From Stutzerimonas kunmingensis (GTDB taxonomy: Bacteria; Pseudomonadota; Gammaproteobacteria; Pseudomonadales; Pseudomonadaceae), in contig NZ_FORS01000003.1 of the NCBI RefSeq assembly GCF_900114065.1, positions 1-64,000 of the forward strand: a DNA stretch of 64,000 bases, read 5' to 3'. The position numbers and the translations under genes are program-made. The notes under the pieces are model-generated. The model worked only from the letters and a program-made list of their open reading frames with translations. It ran no database searches and had not been told where the DNA came from. Within the stretch, counting starts at the first letter, position 1, and each line of letters starts with the position of its first letter. Shown piece after piece: positions 8,709 through 18,328 of this stretch.

Positions 8709-9652
8709 TCTGCAGCCTCCAGCTTGGCCAGCACTTCGTCACGCAGTTCGGGGGTGGCCATGGGGAAGCCGAGTTTGGCCCGGGCCAGCAGGTAGCTCTG
8801 GGCGATCGAACGCGCCAGGCTGCGCACGCGCAGGATGTACTGCTGGCGCGCGGTGACCGAAATGGCGCGACGGGCATCGAGCAGGTTGAAGGTGTGCGAG
8901 GCCTTGACCACCATCTCGTAGGCCGGCAGCGGCAGTTCGGCAGCCATCAGACGATTGGCCTCGCTCTCGTAGAAATCGAAGAGTTCGAACAGCTTCGGCA
9001 CGTTGGCGTGCTCGAAGTTGTAGGTCGACTGCTCCACCTCGTTCTGGTGGAACACATCGCCGTAGGTCACGGTGCCGAACGGACCATCGGCCCAGATCAG
9101 GTCGTAGACCGAGTCGACGCCCTGTAGGTACATGGCCAGGCGCTCGAGACCGTAGGTGATCTCGCCGGTGACCGGATAGCACTCGACGCCGCCGACCTGC
9201 TGGAAGTAGGTGAACTGAGTGACTTCCATGCCGTTGAGCCAGACCTCCCAGCCCAGGCCCCAAGCACCGAGGGTCGGCGATTCCCAGTTGTCCTCGACGA
9301 AGCGTACGTCGTGCACCGAGGTGTCGACGCCGATGCGGCGCAGCGACTCCAGGTACAGGTCCTGGATGTTGTCCGGGTTGGGCTTGAGCACCACCTGGAA
9401 TTGATAATAGTGCTGCAGGCGGTTGGGGTTCTCGCCGTAGCGGCCATCGGCGGGGCGGCGCGAAGGCTGAACATAGGCGGCGTTCCAGGTCTCGGGACCA
9501 ATGGCGCGCAGGAAGGTGGCGGTGTGGAATGTACCGGCGCCCATTTCCATGTCATAGGGCTGCAGGACCACGCAACCCTGCTCGGCCCAGTAGCTTTGCA
9601 GGGCGAGGATCAGGTCTTGGAAGGTGCGCACGGCAGGCGTAGTCTGGCTCAA
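8705..9652 (-). CDS. glyQ: Glycyl-tRNA synthetase alpha subunit
   Basis: 315 residues from a TTG at 9650-9652, giving the conserved start (M)[24 protein letters not shown] lies about five bases ahead of this TTG, and the sequence further upstream is unlike the family. The catalytic core is clear: [23 protein letters not shown], the [14 protein letters not shown] stretch and [18 protein letters not shown]. First gene of the glyQ-glyS-gmhB-plsC operon, divergent from tag. Confidence 0.96.
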   Translation of the reverse strand: MSQTTPAVRTFQDLILALQSYWAEQGCVVLQPYDMEMGAGTFHTATFLRAIGPETWNAAYVQPSRRPADGRYGENPNRLQHYYQFQVVLKPNPDNIQDLYLESLRRIGVDTSVHDVRFVEDNWESPTLGAWGLGWEVWLNGMEVTQFTYFQQVGGVECYPVTGEITYGLERLAMYLQGVDSVYDLIWADGPFGTVTYGDVFHQNEVEQSTYNFEHANVPKLFELFDFYESEANRLMAAELPLPAYEMVVKASHTFNLLDARRAISVTARQQYILRVRSLARSIAQSYLLARAKLGFPMATPELRDEVLAKLEAAE

Positions 9653-9759
9653 AATTTCACCTGTGCTGGGCTTCGACAGAAAGCCTCGAAGTATACCCCC
9701 CGCATGGTCGCGCTTGCGATGGTTTCGGCCATCGGACGAGGCCTGCGCAAGGAGACCAC

Positions 9760-10317
9760 ATGCCACGTTGCGCCTGGTGCGGCACGGACCCGCTGTACAT
9801 CGACTACCACGATCGTGAATGGGGCGTACCGGCCCGCGATCCGCAGGTACTGTTCGAATTCCTCTTGCTCGAAGCCTTTCAGGCCGGACTCTCCTGGATC
9901 ACCGTGTTGCGCAAGCGCGAGCGCTACCGGCAGGTGTTGTTCGGTTTCGATGCCGAGCGCCTGGCGCGCATGAGCGATGCCGAGATCGACGAGCGCATGC
10001 TGGACCCCGGCATCATCCGCAACCGTCTCAAGCTCAAGGCGGCGCGGCAGAATGCCCGCGCCTGGTTGCAGCTGGAGGATCCGGTGGGTTTCGTCTGGTC
10101 GTTCGTCGGCGGCGAGCCGAAGATCAACCGCTTCGAGGGCATCGATCAGGTGCCGCCGGTCTCCCCCGAGGCCGAGGCGATGAGCCGCGCGCTGAAGAAG
10201 GCCGGTTTCAGCTTCGTCGGCCCGACCATCTGCTACGCCTACATGCAGGCCTGCGGCATGGTCATGGACCACCTGACCGATTGCGAGCGCCACGCCGAGC
10301 TGGCCGGCGATGCTTGA
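9760..10317 (+). CDS. tag: DNA-3-methyladenine glycosylase I
   Basis: 185 residues. Excises 3-methyladenine from alkylated DNA. Zinc ligands typical of Tag are present: C4, H17, H171 and C175. [11 protein letters not shown] carries the conserved active-site glutamate (E38). AAGGAGA sits a few bases before the ATG. Divergent from glyQ across about 100 bases that should hold both promoters; htrB follows in the same direction. Confidence 0.95.
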   Translation: MPRCAWCGTDPLYIDYHDREWGVPARDPQVLFEFLLLEAFQAGLSWITVLRKRERYRQVLFGFDAERLARMSDAEIDERMLDPGIIRNRLKLKAARQNARAWLQLEDPVGFVWSFVGGEPKINRFEGIDQVPPVSPEAEAMSRALKKAGFSFVGPTICYAYMQACGMVMDHLTDCERHAELAGDA

Positions 10318-10425
10318 AACGCTGCATGGTTGCGCTGCCAGGATGTGCGTCGTTGCCGCCGCTGCGCCTGAAAGCTGGCGACGGTTGCAGGTAGACTAGG
10401 CAACCTGAAAATTTCGGAGTGCGGT

Positions 10426-11313
10426 GTGGAAAAGCTCAAAGGTGCCATCGTCGTCGGCTCCCTGCGACTGTTCGCTCGACTGCCCTGGCGCATGGTCCAG
10501 GGCCTGGGCTCGATGATCGGCTGGCTGATGTGGAAGCTGCCGAACCGCTCGCGGGACGTCGCGCGAATCAACCTGCACAAGTGCTTCCCCGAGCTGAGCC
10601 CGGCGGAACTCGACGCCCTGCTCGGGCGCACCCTGCGTGAAACCGGCATGACCTTCACCGAAAGCGCCTGCGCCTGGATCTGGCCGGCAGAAAAGACCCT
10701 GAAACTGGTCCGCGAAGTCGACGGCCTGGACGTGCTGCAAGCGGCGCTGGCCTCGGGCAAGGGCGTGGTCGGCATCACCAGTCACCTGGGCAATTGGGAA
10801 GTGCTCAATCATTTCTACTGCGCGCAATGCAAGCCGATCATCTTCTACCGACCGCCGAAACTGAAGGCGGTGGACGATCTGCTGCGCCAGCAGCGTGTGC
10901 AGCTGGGCAATCGCGTCGCGCCCTCGACCAGGGAAGGCATTCTCAGCGTCATCAAGGAGGTTCGGCGTGGTGGTGCGGTCGGTATTCCGGCGGACCCCGA
11001 GCCGAGCGAAGGCAGTGGCATCTTCGTGCCCTTCTTCGCCACCCAGGCGCTGACCAGCAAGTTCGTGCCCGGCATGCTCGCCGGTGGCAAGGCGGTTGGG
11101 GTGTTCCTTCATGCGTTGCGTCTGGAGGACGGTTCGGGCTACAAAGTCGTCCTCGAGGCCGCGCACGAAGGGATGTACAGCGAAGATGCGGAAACTGGCG
11201 TAGCGGCGATGAGCGCAATGATCGAGAAGTATGTGCGCGCCTATCCCAGCCAGTACATGTGGACCATGAAGCGCTTCAAGAAACGCCCCGCCGGCGAGAA
11301 GCGCTGGTACTGA
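10426..11313 (+). CDS. htrB: Lipid A biosynthesis lauroyl acyltransferase (LpxL/HtrB family)
   Basis: 295 residues from a GTG with a GGAG motif upstream. Adds a secondary acyl chain to the Kdo-lipid A precursor at the inner membrane. The HX4E active site is H120-E125 (SHLGNWE). An N-terminal hydrophobic stretch (SMIGWLMW) may anchor it. The protein is of the short Pseudomonas HtrB1 type found at this position next to a PilZ gene. Which acyl position it modifies cannot be told from sequence. Confidence 0.9.
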   Translation: MEKLKGAIVVGSLRLFARLPWRMVQGLGSMIGWLMWKLPNRSRDVARINLHKCFPELSPAELDALLGRTLRETGMTFTESACAWIWPAEKTLKLVREVDGLDVLQAALASGKGVVGITSHLGNWEVLNHFYCAQCKPIIFYRPPKLKAVDDLLRQQRVQLGNRVAPSTREGILSVIKEVRRGGAVGIPADPEPSEGSGIFVPFFATQALTSKFVPGMLAGGKAVGVFLHALRLEDGSGYKVVLEAAHEGMYSEDAETGVAAMSAMIEKYVRAYPSQYMWTMKRFKKRPAGEKRWY

Positions 11314-11343
11314 TCAGGCTCAAACAACAACAGGGACGAGCGC

Positions 11344-11610
11344 ATGCAAAACCAGAGACAGCATCCGCGTACCAACATGAAGTGCCGCATCCGCATTGCG
11401 CATCCGGCCTTTGGCGAAGTCTTCGCGCAGACCCGTGATCTATCCGATGGTGGCGTCTACGTCCGGCATCCGGAGCTGGTGGTGCTGCATCCCGGCGACG
11501 AGGTGACCGGCCAGGTCCAGGACCTGCCGATTCCGGCGCCGGAACTGCGAATGGTGGTGATGCGGGTGGATGCCGAAGGGGTCGGCCTGCAGTTCGTGCA
11601 CGAAACCTGA
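11344..11610 (+). CDS. Stand-alone PilZ domain protein
   Basis: 88 residues, a single PilZ domain. Both parts of the c-di-GMP-binding signature are present: RxxxR at R5-R9 and DxSxxG at D32, S34, G37, so it is probably a genuine c-di-GMP receptor rather than a degenerate PilZ. It follows htrB by 30 bases and is probably co-transcribed. The target is unknown; the lipid A gene next door hints at envelope control, which is inference. Confidence 0.92.
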   Translation: MQNQRQHPRTNMKCRIRIAHPAFGEVFAQTRDLSDGGVYVRHPELVVLHPGDEVTGQVQDLPIPAPELRMVVMRVDAEGVGLQFVHET

Positions 11611-11632
11611 CCGCTGGCCGCGGCGCGCCGGT

Positions 11633-11950
11633 TCAGTCGGGCGTCAGCCGGTCGAGCCGGCGCAGGAATACGGTCATTTCCTTTTCCGCCTGCTTGTCGC
11701 CCTGGGCGTTCGCCGCGGCGATTCCGCGCTCCCACGCCTGATGGGCGCCGGGCTTGTCGCCATCGGCCTGCAGCGCCTTGCCCAGCAGTTTCCAGGCAGC
11801 GGAGTATTTCGGATCGAGTTCGACGCAGCGGCGCAGGTGCTCTGCCGCCCGCCCCGGCTGCCCGGCATCCATGTAGCCCTTGCCGAGGCCGAAACGTAGC
11901 ATCGGATTGTCCATGCCTTGGGACAGCATCTTTTCCAGCGATTCGAGCAT
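11633..11950 (-). CDS. Small TPR-repeat protein
   Basis: 105 residues, made almost entirely of TPR helices: residues 15-50 (NPMLRFGLGKGYMDAGQPGR) and 47-80 (YSAAWKLLGKALQADGD). No signal peptide. TPR proteins mediate protein contacts and no partner is evident. It is convergent with the PilZ gene, with stops 22 bases apart. A TPR gene sits in this position in other Pseudomonas. Confidence 0.85.
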   Translation of the reverse strand: MLESLEKMLSQGMDNPMLRFGLGKGYMDAGQPGRAAEHLRRCVELDPKYSAAWKLLGKALQADGDKPGAHQAWERGIAAANAQGDKQAEKEMTVFLRRLDRLTPD

Positions 11951-12095
11951 CTTGAAGACCTTTTCGGTGCAGCGCTCCGGGGCGTTTTCTCACTTTAGTG
12001 CATCGCCGCCGCCGGGCAATAGCGGCAGCATACGCCATTGGTCTTAGCTGATGCGGGGCTTTCGCCGTCTTCGTGTGGGCTGGGTTGCAAGCGGC

Positions 12096-12932
12096 TCAGT
12101 GGGCCTCGTTGACCGCGCTGAGAAACTCCCGGGTGCGTTCCTCGCGCGGGTTGTTGAACAGCTCGTCCGGGCTGCCCTGTTCGTGAATCCGGCCCTGATG
12201 GAAGAAGCACACCCGATCGGCGAACTCACGGGCAAAGCCCATCTGGTGGGTCACCATCAGCATCGTCAGGTTGTGCGCCTCGCCGAGGCGGCGGATGACA
12301 TTGAGCACTTCGCCGCAGAGCTCCGGGTCCAGCGCCGAGGTCACTTCGTCGAACAGCATCACCTTCGGCCGCATCGCCAGTGCGCGGGCAATCGCCACGC
12401 GCTGTTGCTGACCGCCGGAGAGTTGCGCCGGGAAGTGTTCGAGCTTGTCTTCCAGGCCGACCATGGCCAGCAGTTCTTCGGCGCGTTCGCGGGCTTCGGC
12501 CTTGCTCAGGCCGAGCACCTGGACCGGCGCTTCCATGACGTTGTGCAAGGCGTTCATATGGGGGAACAGGTTGAAGCTCTGGAACACCATGCCGACCTTG
12601 CCACGCACCCGTCGCAGGTGACGGGCATTGGCCGGGACCAACTGGCCGCTGGCGTCGGGCATGTGCGTCAGCGGCTCGCCGTCGACCTCGATCACGCCTT
12701 CGTCAATGCCTTCCAGGGTCATCAGCACCCGCAACAGGGTGGATTTGCCCGAGCCGCTGGGGCCGATGATCGCGACCTTCTCGCCTTCCTCGATCTGCAG
12801 GTCGAGCCCGTCGAGCACGGTCAGTTCACCGTAGCGCTTGGTCACGCCGGCGAAGCGCACCAAAGGTTGCGCCTGCTCCGGTTGTTGCGGCGTCGGGTTC
12901 AGGGTGTCCGTGGACTGCATCGGCGTATTCAT
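12096..12932 (-). CDS. ehuA: Ectoine/hydroxyectoine ABC transporter ATPase
   Basis: 278 residues from the ATG at 12932. Polar-amino-acid-type ATPase: Walker A GPSGSGKST at 57-65, Q-loop at Q118 (VFQSFN), LSGGQ signature at 171-175, Walker B MLFDE with E196, and the H-loop VTHQMGFAREF. Last gene of a minus-strand ehuB-ehuC-ehuD-ehuA unit, overlapping ehuD by four bases. Substrate is inferred from the binding protein; other polar compatible solutes or amino acids remain possible. Confidence 0.85.
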   Translation of the reverse strand: MNTPMQSTDTLNPTPQQPEQAQPLVRFAGVTKRYGELTVLDGLDLQIEEGEKVAIIGPSGSGKSTLLRVLMTLEGIDEGVIEVDGEPLTHMPDASGQLVPANARHLRRVRGKVGMVFQSFNLFPHMNALHNVMEAPVQVLGLSKAEARERAEELLAMVGLEDKLEHFPAQLSGGQQQRVAIARALAMRPKVMLFDEVTSALDPELCGEVLNVIRRLGEAHNLTMLMVTHQMGFAREFADRVCFFHQGRIHEQGSPDELFNNPREERTREFLSAVNEAH

Positions 12933-13588
12933 CGGGCCAGCTCCATGCGGTTTTCCAGACGGCGCACGCACCAGGCGAGGCCGAGGCTGAGAATGAGAAA
13001 GAACAGGCCGACCATGGTGATCGGCTCCAGATAGCGGAAACTCTCGGAGCCGATGTTCTTGGCTCGCTGCATGATTTCCACCACGGTGATCGCCGACAGC
13101 ACCGGGGTGTCCTTGAGGATCGAGATCAGGTAGTTGCCCAGCGCCGGCAGCACCGGACGCAACGCCTGCGGCAGGATTACGTCGCGGTAGGCGGTCCAGG
13201 GCTTCATGTTCAGTGCGGTGACGGCTTCCCATTGCGATCGGGGTACCGCGTCCAGGCCGGCGCGGTACACCTCGGCGGTGTAGCAGGCGTAATGCAGGGC
13301 GATGCCGATGATGCCTGCCTGCATGGCGCTGAGGTTGAGGCCGTAGTTGGGGAAGACGTAGAACAGGAAGTACACCTGAATCAGCAGCGGTGTGCTGCGG
13401 ATGAACTCGATCAGCCCGGTGATCGGCCAGGATAGCCAGCGCAGGCGGCTGCGACGGCCAATAGCGAGGAACAAACCGAGCACCACGGCAATGGCGAAAC
13501 CGGCCAGGGCGATGCCGATGGTGGTCAGCGAGGCATCCAGCAGGCGCGGCAGGATCTCGCGGGCGAACTGCCAGTCGAAGAAATTCAT
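12929..13588 (-). CDS. ehuD: Ectoine/hydroxyectoine ABC transporter permease EhuD
   Basis: 219 residues. HisM/GlnP-type inner-membrane permease with about five hydrophobic segments (residues 17-44, 52-75, 84-100, 150-165, 190-210) and the EAA loop that contacts the ATPase (EAVTALNMKPWTAYRDVILP). Its start overlaps the ehuC end and its end overlaps ehuA, indicating translational coupling. Assigned to EhuD by position and similarity to the paired permease. Confidence 0.83.
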   Translation of the reverse strand: MNFFDWQFAREILPRLLDASLTTIGIALAGFAIAVVLGLFLAIGRRSRLRWLSWPITGLIEFIRSTPLLIQVYFLFYVFPNYGLNLSAMQAGIIGIALHYACYTAEVYRAGLDAVPRSQWEAVTALNMKPWTAYRDVILPQALRPVLPALGNYLISILKDTPVLSAITVVEIMQRAKNIGSESFRYLEPITMVGLFFLILSLGLAWCVRRLENRMELAR

Positions 13589-14244
13589 GACAGGCCTCCG
13601 CGCATCCGCCCGCGGGCCAGCCGGCGTTCCAGCTGGCGCATGCCGAAGTTGATCGCCTGGGCCAGGACGAAGTAGATCACCAGCGCCAGGCCGAAGATCT
13701 CCATGGTCATCAGCGTCGCCTGATCCAGCTGGCGGGCGCGGAAGGCCAGATCTGACAGGGTGATCAGGGACACCAGCGAAGTGTTCTTCAGCAACTCGAT
13801 CAGCAGGTTGGTGCCGGGCGGAATTGCCGCGAGCAACGCCTGCGGCAGGATGATTCGGCGCATGCGTGTCAGCGGCGTCATGTTCAGCGCCTGACAGGCT
13901 TCGTGCTGGCCCTGGTGTACCGAGCGGATCGCGCCGCGCAGTACCTCGGCCCCATATGCGCCGATGTTCAGGCCCAGGCCGACCACTGCCACGGCGAAGG
14001 CACTCATTTCGACATTGAACGGTGGCATCGGCAGCACGAAGTACAGCCAGAACAGCTGCACCAGCAGCGACGAGCCGCGGAAGACCTCGATGTAGGTGAT
14101 GGCAAGCCAGCGCAACGGCGCCACCGGCGAAAGCCGCGCCAGCGCGGCGATCAGCGCGCAGGCGATGGCCAGCAGGGAGCCGAAGAAGGTCACCTTCACG
14201 GTGACCCAGGCACCCTGCAGCAGCAGAGGAAGCAGTTCGATCAT
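13585..14244 (-). CDS. ehuC: Ectoine/hydroxyectoine ABC transporter permease EhuC
   Basis: 219 residues from the ATG at 14244 (MIELLPLLLQGAWVTVKVT); a frame extending up to 14289 adds 15 residues unlike the family. Permease topology with an EAA loop EACQALNMTPLTRMRRIILP. It pairs with EhuD to form the transmembrane channel. About 120 bases separate it from ehuB, enough for an mRNA hairpin that lets the binding protein be made in excess, although I see no clear terminator there. Confidence 0.83.
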   Translation of the reverse strand: MIELLPLLLQGAWVTVKVTFFGSLLAIACALIAALARLSPVAPLRWLAITYIEVFRGSSLLVQLFWLYFVLPMPPFNVEMSAFAVAVVGLGLNIGAYGAEVLRGAIRSVHQGQHEACQALNMTPLTRMRRIILPQALLAAIPPGTNLLIELLKNTSLVSLITLSDLAFRARQLDQATLMTMEIFGLALVIYFVLAQAINFGMRQLERRLARGRMRGGLS

Positions 14245-14364
14245 GATGGCGCTATCCGGTTTTCCGGAGCGCTGAGCGAGGCTGCGCAAACAGCGGCGCA
14301 GCCTTGGTCAGCGTTCACAGGCGGGACAGCGGTCGGCGGCGCCAACCAGCCGCCCCGGCGGGCT

Positions 14365-15222
14365 TCAGGCGCCGCAGAGCTCGGCGGCAGTCTTGTCGGT
14401 GATGTTGGAGCGATCGAAGCCGAATGGCTCGATGGTCTTCAGATGCTCCTCGCTGCCCAGCCACTGCTTGAGCTCGGCATTGACCGCGTCACGCAGCGCC
14501 TTGTCCTGCGGACGGAAAGCCAGCGCGCCATAACCGGCACGGGCTGGATCGTCCTTGAAGTCGGCGATGGCCTCGACATCGTCACCGGCCTTGTCCGCCA
14601 GCCCCTTCATGGTCAGCTGGGTGCCGATGGCGGCATCGGCGCGACCACCGCGCACGGCCTGCAGCTGCGAGGTGGTATCCGGGACCTGCAGAATCTGCGA
14701 ATCCTTGATGCCGGCCTTGCGCGCATAACCGAGGTTCACCGTGCCGGACATGATGGCGATCTTCACGTCTGGGTTGTTGGCGATGTCTTCGTAGCTGCGC
14801 AGGTTCTTCGGGTTGCCTTCGGCCACCAGCAGGGTGTCGAGCAGGCGGTAGTGCGGATCGGTGAACAGCACCTGCTTGCAGCGTTCAGGGGTGATGTACA
14901 TGCCCGCTGCGATGAGGTCGAAGCGCCCGGCGCGCAGGCCGGGGATCAGCGAGCCCCACTCGGTGAGTACCGGTTTGATGGTGTCGATCTGCATGCGCTC
15001 GAACACCTTGCGCACGATCTCTGGCGATTCGCCGGTGACACTGCCGTCGAGAGCGGTGTAGGCGAAGGGGGTTTCATTGGCGTAGCCGATGCGGACGCTG
15101 CTGCTGTCCTTGATGTCTTCCAGGGTATCGGCCTGGGTCAGGCTTGCGAAACCGATGCTGGCCAGGGCGGCGCAGCCGATCAGCAGCCGGCGGGAGCGTG
15201 TCGGGATGGTGCTGTTCCTCAT
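14365..15222 (-). CDS. ehuB: Ectoine/hydroxyectoine-binding periplasmic protein
   Basis: 285 residues with a Sec signal peptide (RRLLIGCAALASIGFASLTQA, cleavage near residue 31). A type-II periplasmic binding protein (SBP_bac_3). Motifs I associate with EhuB: GYANETPFAY, EWGSLIPGLRAGRFD, AAGMYITPERCKQV. It captures compatible solutes such as ectoine for use as osmoprotectant or nutrient. First gene of the ehuBCDA unit; no eut/doe catabolic genes or enuR-type regulator are adjacent. Confidence 0.85.
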   Translation of the reverse strand: MRNSTIPTRSRRLLIGCAALASIGFASLTQADTLEDIKDSSSVRIGYANETPFAYTALDGSVTGESPEIVRKVFERMQIDTIKPVLTEWGSLIPGLRAGRFDLIAAGMYITPERCKQVLFTDPHYRLLDTLLVAEGNPKNLRSYEDIANNPDVKIAIMSGTVNLGYARKAGIKDSQILQVPDTTSQLQAVRGGRADAAIGTQLTMKGLADKAGDDVEAIADFKDDPARAGYGALAFRPQDKALRDAVNAELKQWLGSEEHLKTIEPFGFDRSNITDKTAAELCGA

Positions 15223-15502
15223 GGAGTTTCTCCTGTTCCTTGTAGAGACCCGAGGAATCGGATCGTTATTTGTCTAGGAGGGGCAATTGCTCGAGCTCAT
15301 TTAGGGACTCTTCTGACGACGAATGGTGCGGTGAAACCGAGCGACGATAGCTTGGCTCAATCGTCAGGCCGCACAGGCGGCAAGCCAGGAGGGTACAAAA
15401 GCTGGCCATAAAATGGAAATCGGAGGGCATCGGGATCGAATGGAGCCGATCGGTGGGAATGCCGTCTATTTCAGCTGATCGGGCTGGCAGTCGTAGGTAA
15501 TT
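15223..15502. other. Non-coding region upstream of ehuB
   Basis: Bases between ehuB and the trkA terminator. It should hold the ehuB promoter on the minus strand. A 91-codon minus-strand frame crosses it, but that frame begins inside the terminator hairpin and has no recognisable product. No clear operator was seen. Confidence 0.5.
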
Positions 15503-15537
15503 GAAAAAACGAAACGGCCCGCCGAGTGGCGGGCCGT
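15503..15537 (-). terminator. Terminator of the trkA transcript
   Basis: ACGGCCCGCC (15514-15523) pairs with GGCGGGCCGT (15528-15537) around GAGT. Read on the minus strand, a T-rich tract (complement of 15503-15513) follows the hairpin. Confidence 0.85.
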
Positions 15538-15557
15538 CCATGCAGTCGCAATGATCG

Positions 15558-16931
15558 CTAGAAGAAGGTCAGGCCGGCCTGGAACAGGCGCTCGACGTCG
15601 CGAATGTGCTTCTTGTCGACGAGGAACAGGATGACGTGATCGCCGGACTCGATCCGTGTGTCGTCATGGGCGATCAACACCTGGTCGTCGCGAATCACCG
15701 CGCCGATGGTGGTACCCGGGGGCAGCGCGATCTGCTCGATGGGGCGCCCGATCACCTTGCTCGAACGCGGATCGCCGTGGGCGATCACCTCGATGGCTTC
15801 GGCCGCGCCACGGCGCAGCGAGTGGGCGCTGACGATGTCGCCGCGGCGTACGTGGGTCAGCAGGGTACCGATGGTGGCGAGCTGCGGGCTGATGGCGATG
15901 TCGATCTCGCCACCCTGAACCAGATCGACGTAGGCCGGGTTGTTGATGATGCACATCACCTTGCGCGCGCCCAGCCGCTTGGCCAGCAGCGACGACATGA
16001 TGTTGGCCTCGTCGTCGTTGGTCAGCGCGAGGAACACGTCCGCCTCGCTGATGTTCTCCTCGACCAGCAGGTCGCGGTCGGAAGCGCTGCCCTGCAGGAT
16101 GATCGTGCTGTCCAGCGTGTCCGACAGGTAGCGACAGCGCGCCGGGTTCATCTCGATGATCTTCACCTGGTAACGGCTCTCGATCGCTTCGGCCAGCCGC
16201 TCGCCGATGTGGCCGCCACCGGCGATGACGATGCGCTTGTAGTTCTCGTCGAGCCGGCGCATTTCGCTCATCACCGCGCGGATATGGCCCCTGGCGGCGA
16301 TGAAGAATACCTCGTCATCGGCCTCGATCACCGTGTCGCCACGGGGCAGGATGGCCTGGTTGCGACGGAAGATGGCGGCCACACGGGTATCGACGTTGGG
16401 CATGTGGCGGCGCAGTTGGCGCAGCTCTTGGCCGACCAGCGGCCCGCCGTAGTAGGCGCGCACCGCCACCAGCTGCGCCTTGCCTTCGGCGAAGTCGATT
16501 ACCTGCAGCGAGCCGGGATGTTCGATCAGGCGCTTGATGTAGTTGGTGACCACCTGTTCCGGGCTGATCAGCACGTCGACCGGAATCGCCTCGTTGGCGA
16601 ACAGACCGGAGCGCACCAGGTAGGCCGCTTCGCGCACGCGGGCGATCTTGGTCGGCGTATGGAACAGGGTGTAAGCGACCTGGCAGGCGACCATGTTGGT
16701 CTCGTCGCTGTTGGTCACCGCCACCAGCATGTCGGCGTCGTCTGCGCCGGCCTGGCGCAGCACCGTCGGAAACGAGCCGCGGCCCTGGATGGTGCGGATG
16801 TCCAGGCGATCACCGAGATCGCGCAGGCGGTCGCCGTCGGTGTCGACCACGGTGATGTCGTTGGCTTCGCTGGCGAGGTGTTCGGCGAGGGTGCCGCCGA
16901 CCTGACCGGCACCGAGGATGATGATCTTCAC
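15558..16931 (-). CDS. trkA: Trk potassium uptake regulatory protein TrkA
   Basis: 457 residues from a GTG at 16931 with AGGAG eight bases upstream. Cytosolic NAD(H)-binding gating protein of the TrkH/TrkG potassium channel. It has the full duplicated RCK_N-RCK_C architecture: Rossmann motifs GAGQVGG (residue 7) and GGGHIGE (about 238), each followed by a C-terminal ligand domain. trkH is not nearby. Downstream of rsmB in the def/fmt-rsmB-trkA series, with about 75 bases between. The frame can be extended upstream into the rsmB end, but that is out-of-frame readthrough of rsmB. Confidence 0.95.
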   Translation of the reverse strand: MKIIILGAGQVGGTLAEHLASEANDITVVDTDGDRLRDLGDRLDIRTIQGRGSFPTVLRQAGADDADMLVAVTNSDETNMVACQVAYTLFHTPTKIARVREAAYLVRSGLFANEAIPVDVLISPEQVVTNYIKRLIEHPGSLQVIDFAEGKAQLVAVRAYYGGPLVGQELRQLRRHMPNVDTRVAAIFRRNQAILPRGDTVIEADDEVFFIAARGHIRAVMSEMRRLDENYKRIVIAGGGHIGERLAEAIESRYQVKIIEMNPARCRYLSDTLDSTIILQGSASDRDLLVEENISEADVFLALTNDDEANIMSSLLAKRLGARKVMCIINNPAYVDLVQGGEIDIAISPQLATIGTLLTHVRRGDIVSAHSLRRGAAEAIEVIAHGDPRSSKVIGRPIEQIALPPGTTIGAVIRDDQVLIAHDDTRIESGDHVILFLVDKKHIRDVERLFQAGLTFF

Positions 16932-17005
16932 GCGGTCACTCCTGAGCGGCAGCCATCCGCTGCCGCGTCCATGTTGGGGTCGAGCCTGGCCGGCCCGGGT
17001 TCGGC

Positions 17006-18328
17006 TTACTGATGATGGCCACGCGGTTGAGCTGCGATCTTGATCAGCTTGGCATAGTAGAAGCCGTCGTGGCCGCTCTCCTGCGGCAGCAGCTGGCGAC
17101 CATGCGGCTGCTGCAGGCCGAAGCCGCCCGGGAGGTCCAGTTCGCGCGCGCCGGGCGTGCGTTCGAGGAAGGCGCCGATCACCTCGCGGTTCTCGGTCGG
17201 CAGCACCGAGCAGGTGGCATAGAGCAGGATGCCGCCGACGTCCAGGGTCGGCCACAGCGCATCGAGCATCTCGCCCTGCAGCGCGGCAAGGGGGGCGATG
17301 TCATCGGCCTGGCGCGTCAGCTTGATGTCCGGATGGCGGCGGATCACGCCGGTGGCCGAACAGGGTGCGTCGAGCAGGATGCGCTGGAACGGCTTGCCAT
17401 CCCACCAGCGTTCGGTGGCGCGGGCGTCGTCGGCGACCAGTTCGGCCTGTAAATGCAGACGCTCGAGGTTTTCCCGAACTCGCACCAGACGCTTGGGTTC
17501 CAGATCCAGCGCAATCAGCCCGGCCAATTGCGGCTCGCGTTCGAGCAGGTGACAGGTCTTGCCACCTGGTGCGCAGCAGGCGTCCAGCACGCGCTGTCCC
17601 GGCGCCAGGTCGAGCAGCGAGGCGGCCAGCTGTGCGGCTTCGTCCTGCACGCTGACCCGTCCTTCGGCAAAGCCCGGCAGCTGATGTACGTCGCACGGCG
17701 CAACCAGGCGAATGCCGTCCTCACTGAACTCGCACGGATGGGCGTCGATTCCAGCGGCCTGCAACTCAGCCAGATAGGCGTCGCGGCTGACCTGGCGGCG
17801 ATTGACCCGCAACATCATCGGCGGATGGGCATTATTGGCCGCGCAGATGGCTTCCCAATGTTCGGGCCAATGCGCCTTGAGCGCCTTCTGCAGCCAGCGC
17901 GGATGGGCAACGCGAATCACCGGGTCGTGTTCCAGCTCCGCTAGCATCGCTTCGCCCTCACGCTGGGCGCGGCGCAGCACGGCGTTGAGCAGGCCCTTGG
18001 CCCAGGGCTTCTTCAGCTTGTCGACGCAGCCGACGGTTTCGCCGATGGCGGCATGGGCCGGGATGCGGGTATGGAACAGCTGATACAGACCGACCAGCAG
18101 AAGGGCTTCGACATCGCGATCGGCAGCCTTGAACGGCTTCTGCAAGAGCTTGTCGGCCAGGCCGGCCAGGCGTGGCTGCCAGCGCGCAGTGCCGAACGCC
18201 AGCTCCTGGGTCAGGCCGCGATCACGGGCGTCGACCTTGCCCAGAACCTCCGGCAGGCTGCTGCCCAGCGAAGCCTTGCCGGAGAGCACGGCGCTCAGCG
18301 CGCGGGCGGCGGCCAGCCGCGGGTTCAT
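17006..18328 (-). CDS. rsmB: 16S rRNA (cytosine-967-C5)-methyltransferase
   Basis: 440 residues. The N-terminal NusB-like domain (1-140) is followed by a SAM-dependent m5C methyltransferase domain: [13 protein letters not shown] at 249-261 binds SAM, and the two catalytic cysteines are C323 (DAPCSATG) and C373 (ATCSV). The start codon overlaps the fmt stop by four bases, so the two are translationally coupled. Confidence 0.96.
   Translation of the reverse strand: MNPRLAAARALSAVLSGKASLGSSLPEVLGKVDARDRGLTQELAFGTARWQPRLAGLADKLLQKPFKAADRDVEALLLVGLYQLFHTRIPAHAAIGETVGCVDKLKKPWAKGLLNAVLRRAQREGEAMLAELEHDPVIRVAHPRWLQKALKAHWPEHWEAICAANNAHPPMMLRVNRRQVSRDAYLAELQAAGIDAHPCEFSEDGIRLVAPCDVHQLPGFAEGRVSVQDEAAQLAASLLDLAPGQRVLDACCAPGGKTCHLLEREPQLAGLIALDLEPKRLVRVRENLERLHLQAELVADDARATERWWDGKPFQRILLDAPCSATGVIRRHPDIKLTRQADDIAPLAALQGEMLDALWPTLDVGGILLYATCSVLPTENREVIGAFLERTPGARELDLPGGFGLQQPHGRQLLPQESGHDGFYYAKLIKIAAQPRGHHQ

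Noticed and set aside
6321..8795. An 824-codon plus-strand frame opposite glyS and the gmhB start
   Set aside because: The minus strand holds glyS and gmhB with full family motifs; the long frame follows from GC-rich codon bias and has no recognisable domain or ribosome site.
15266..15541. A 91-codon minus-strand frame between trkA and ehuB
   Set aside because: Its first codons lie in the trkA terminator hairpin, it has no ribosome site and no similarity to a known family that I can see.
15606..17012. A 468-codon plus-strand frame opposite trkA
   Set aside because: Shadow frame; trkA is complete with two RCK units.
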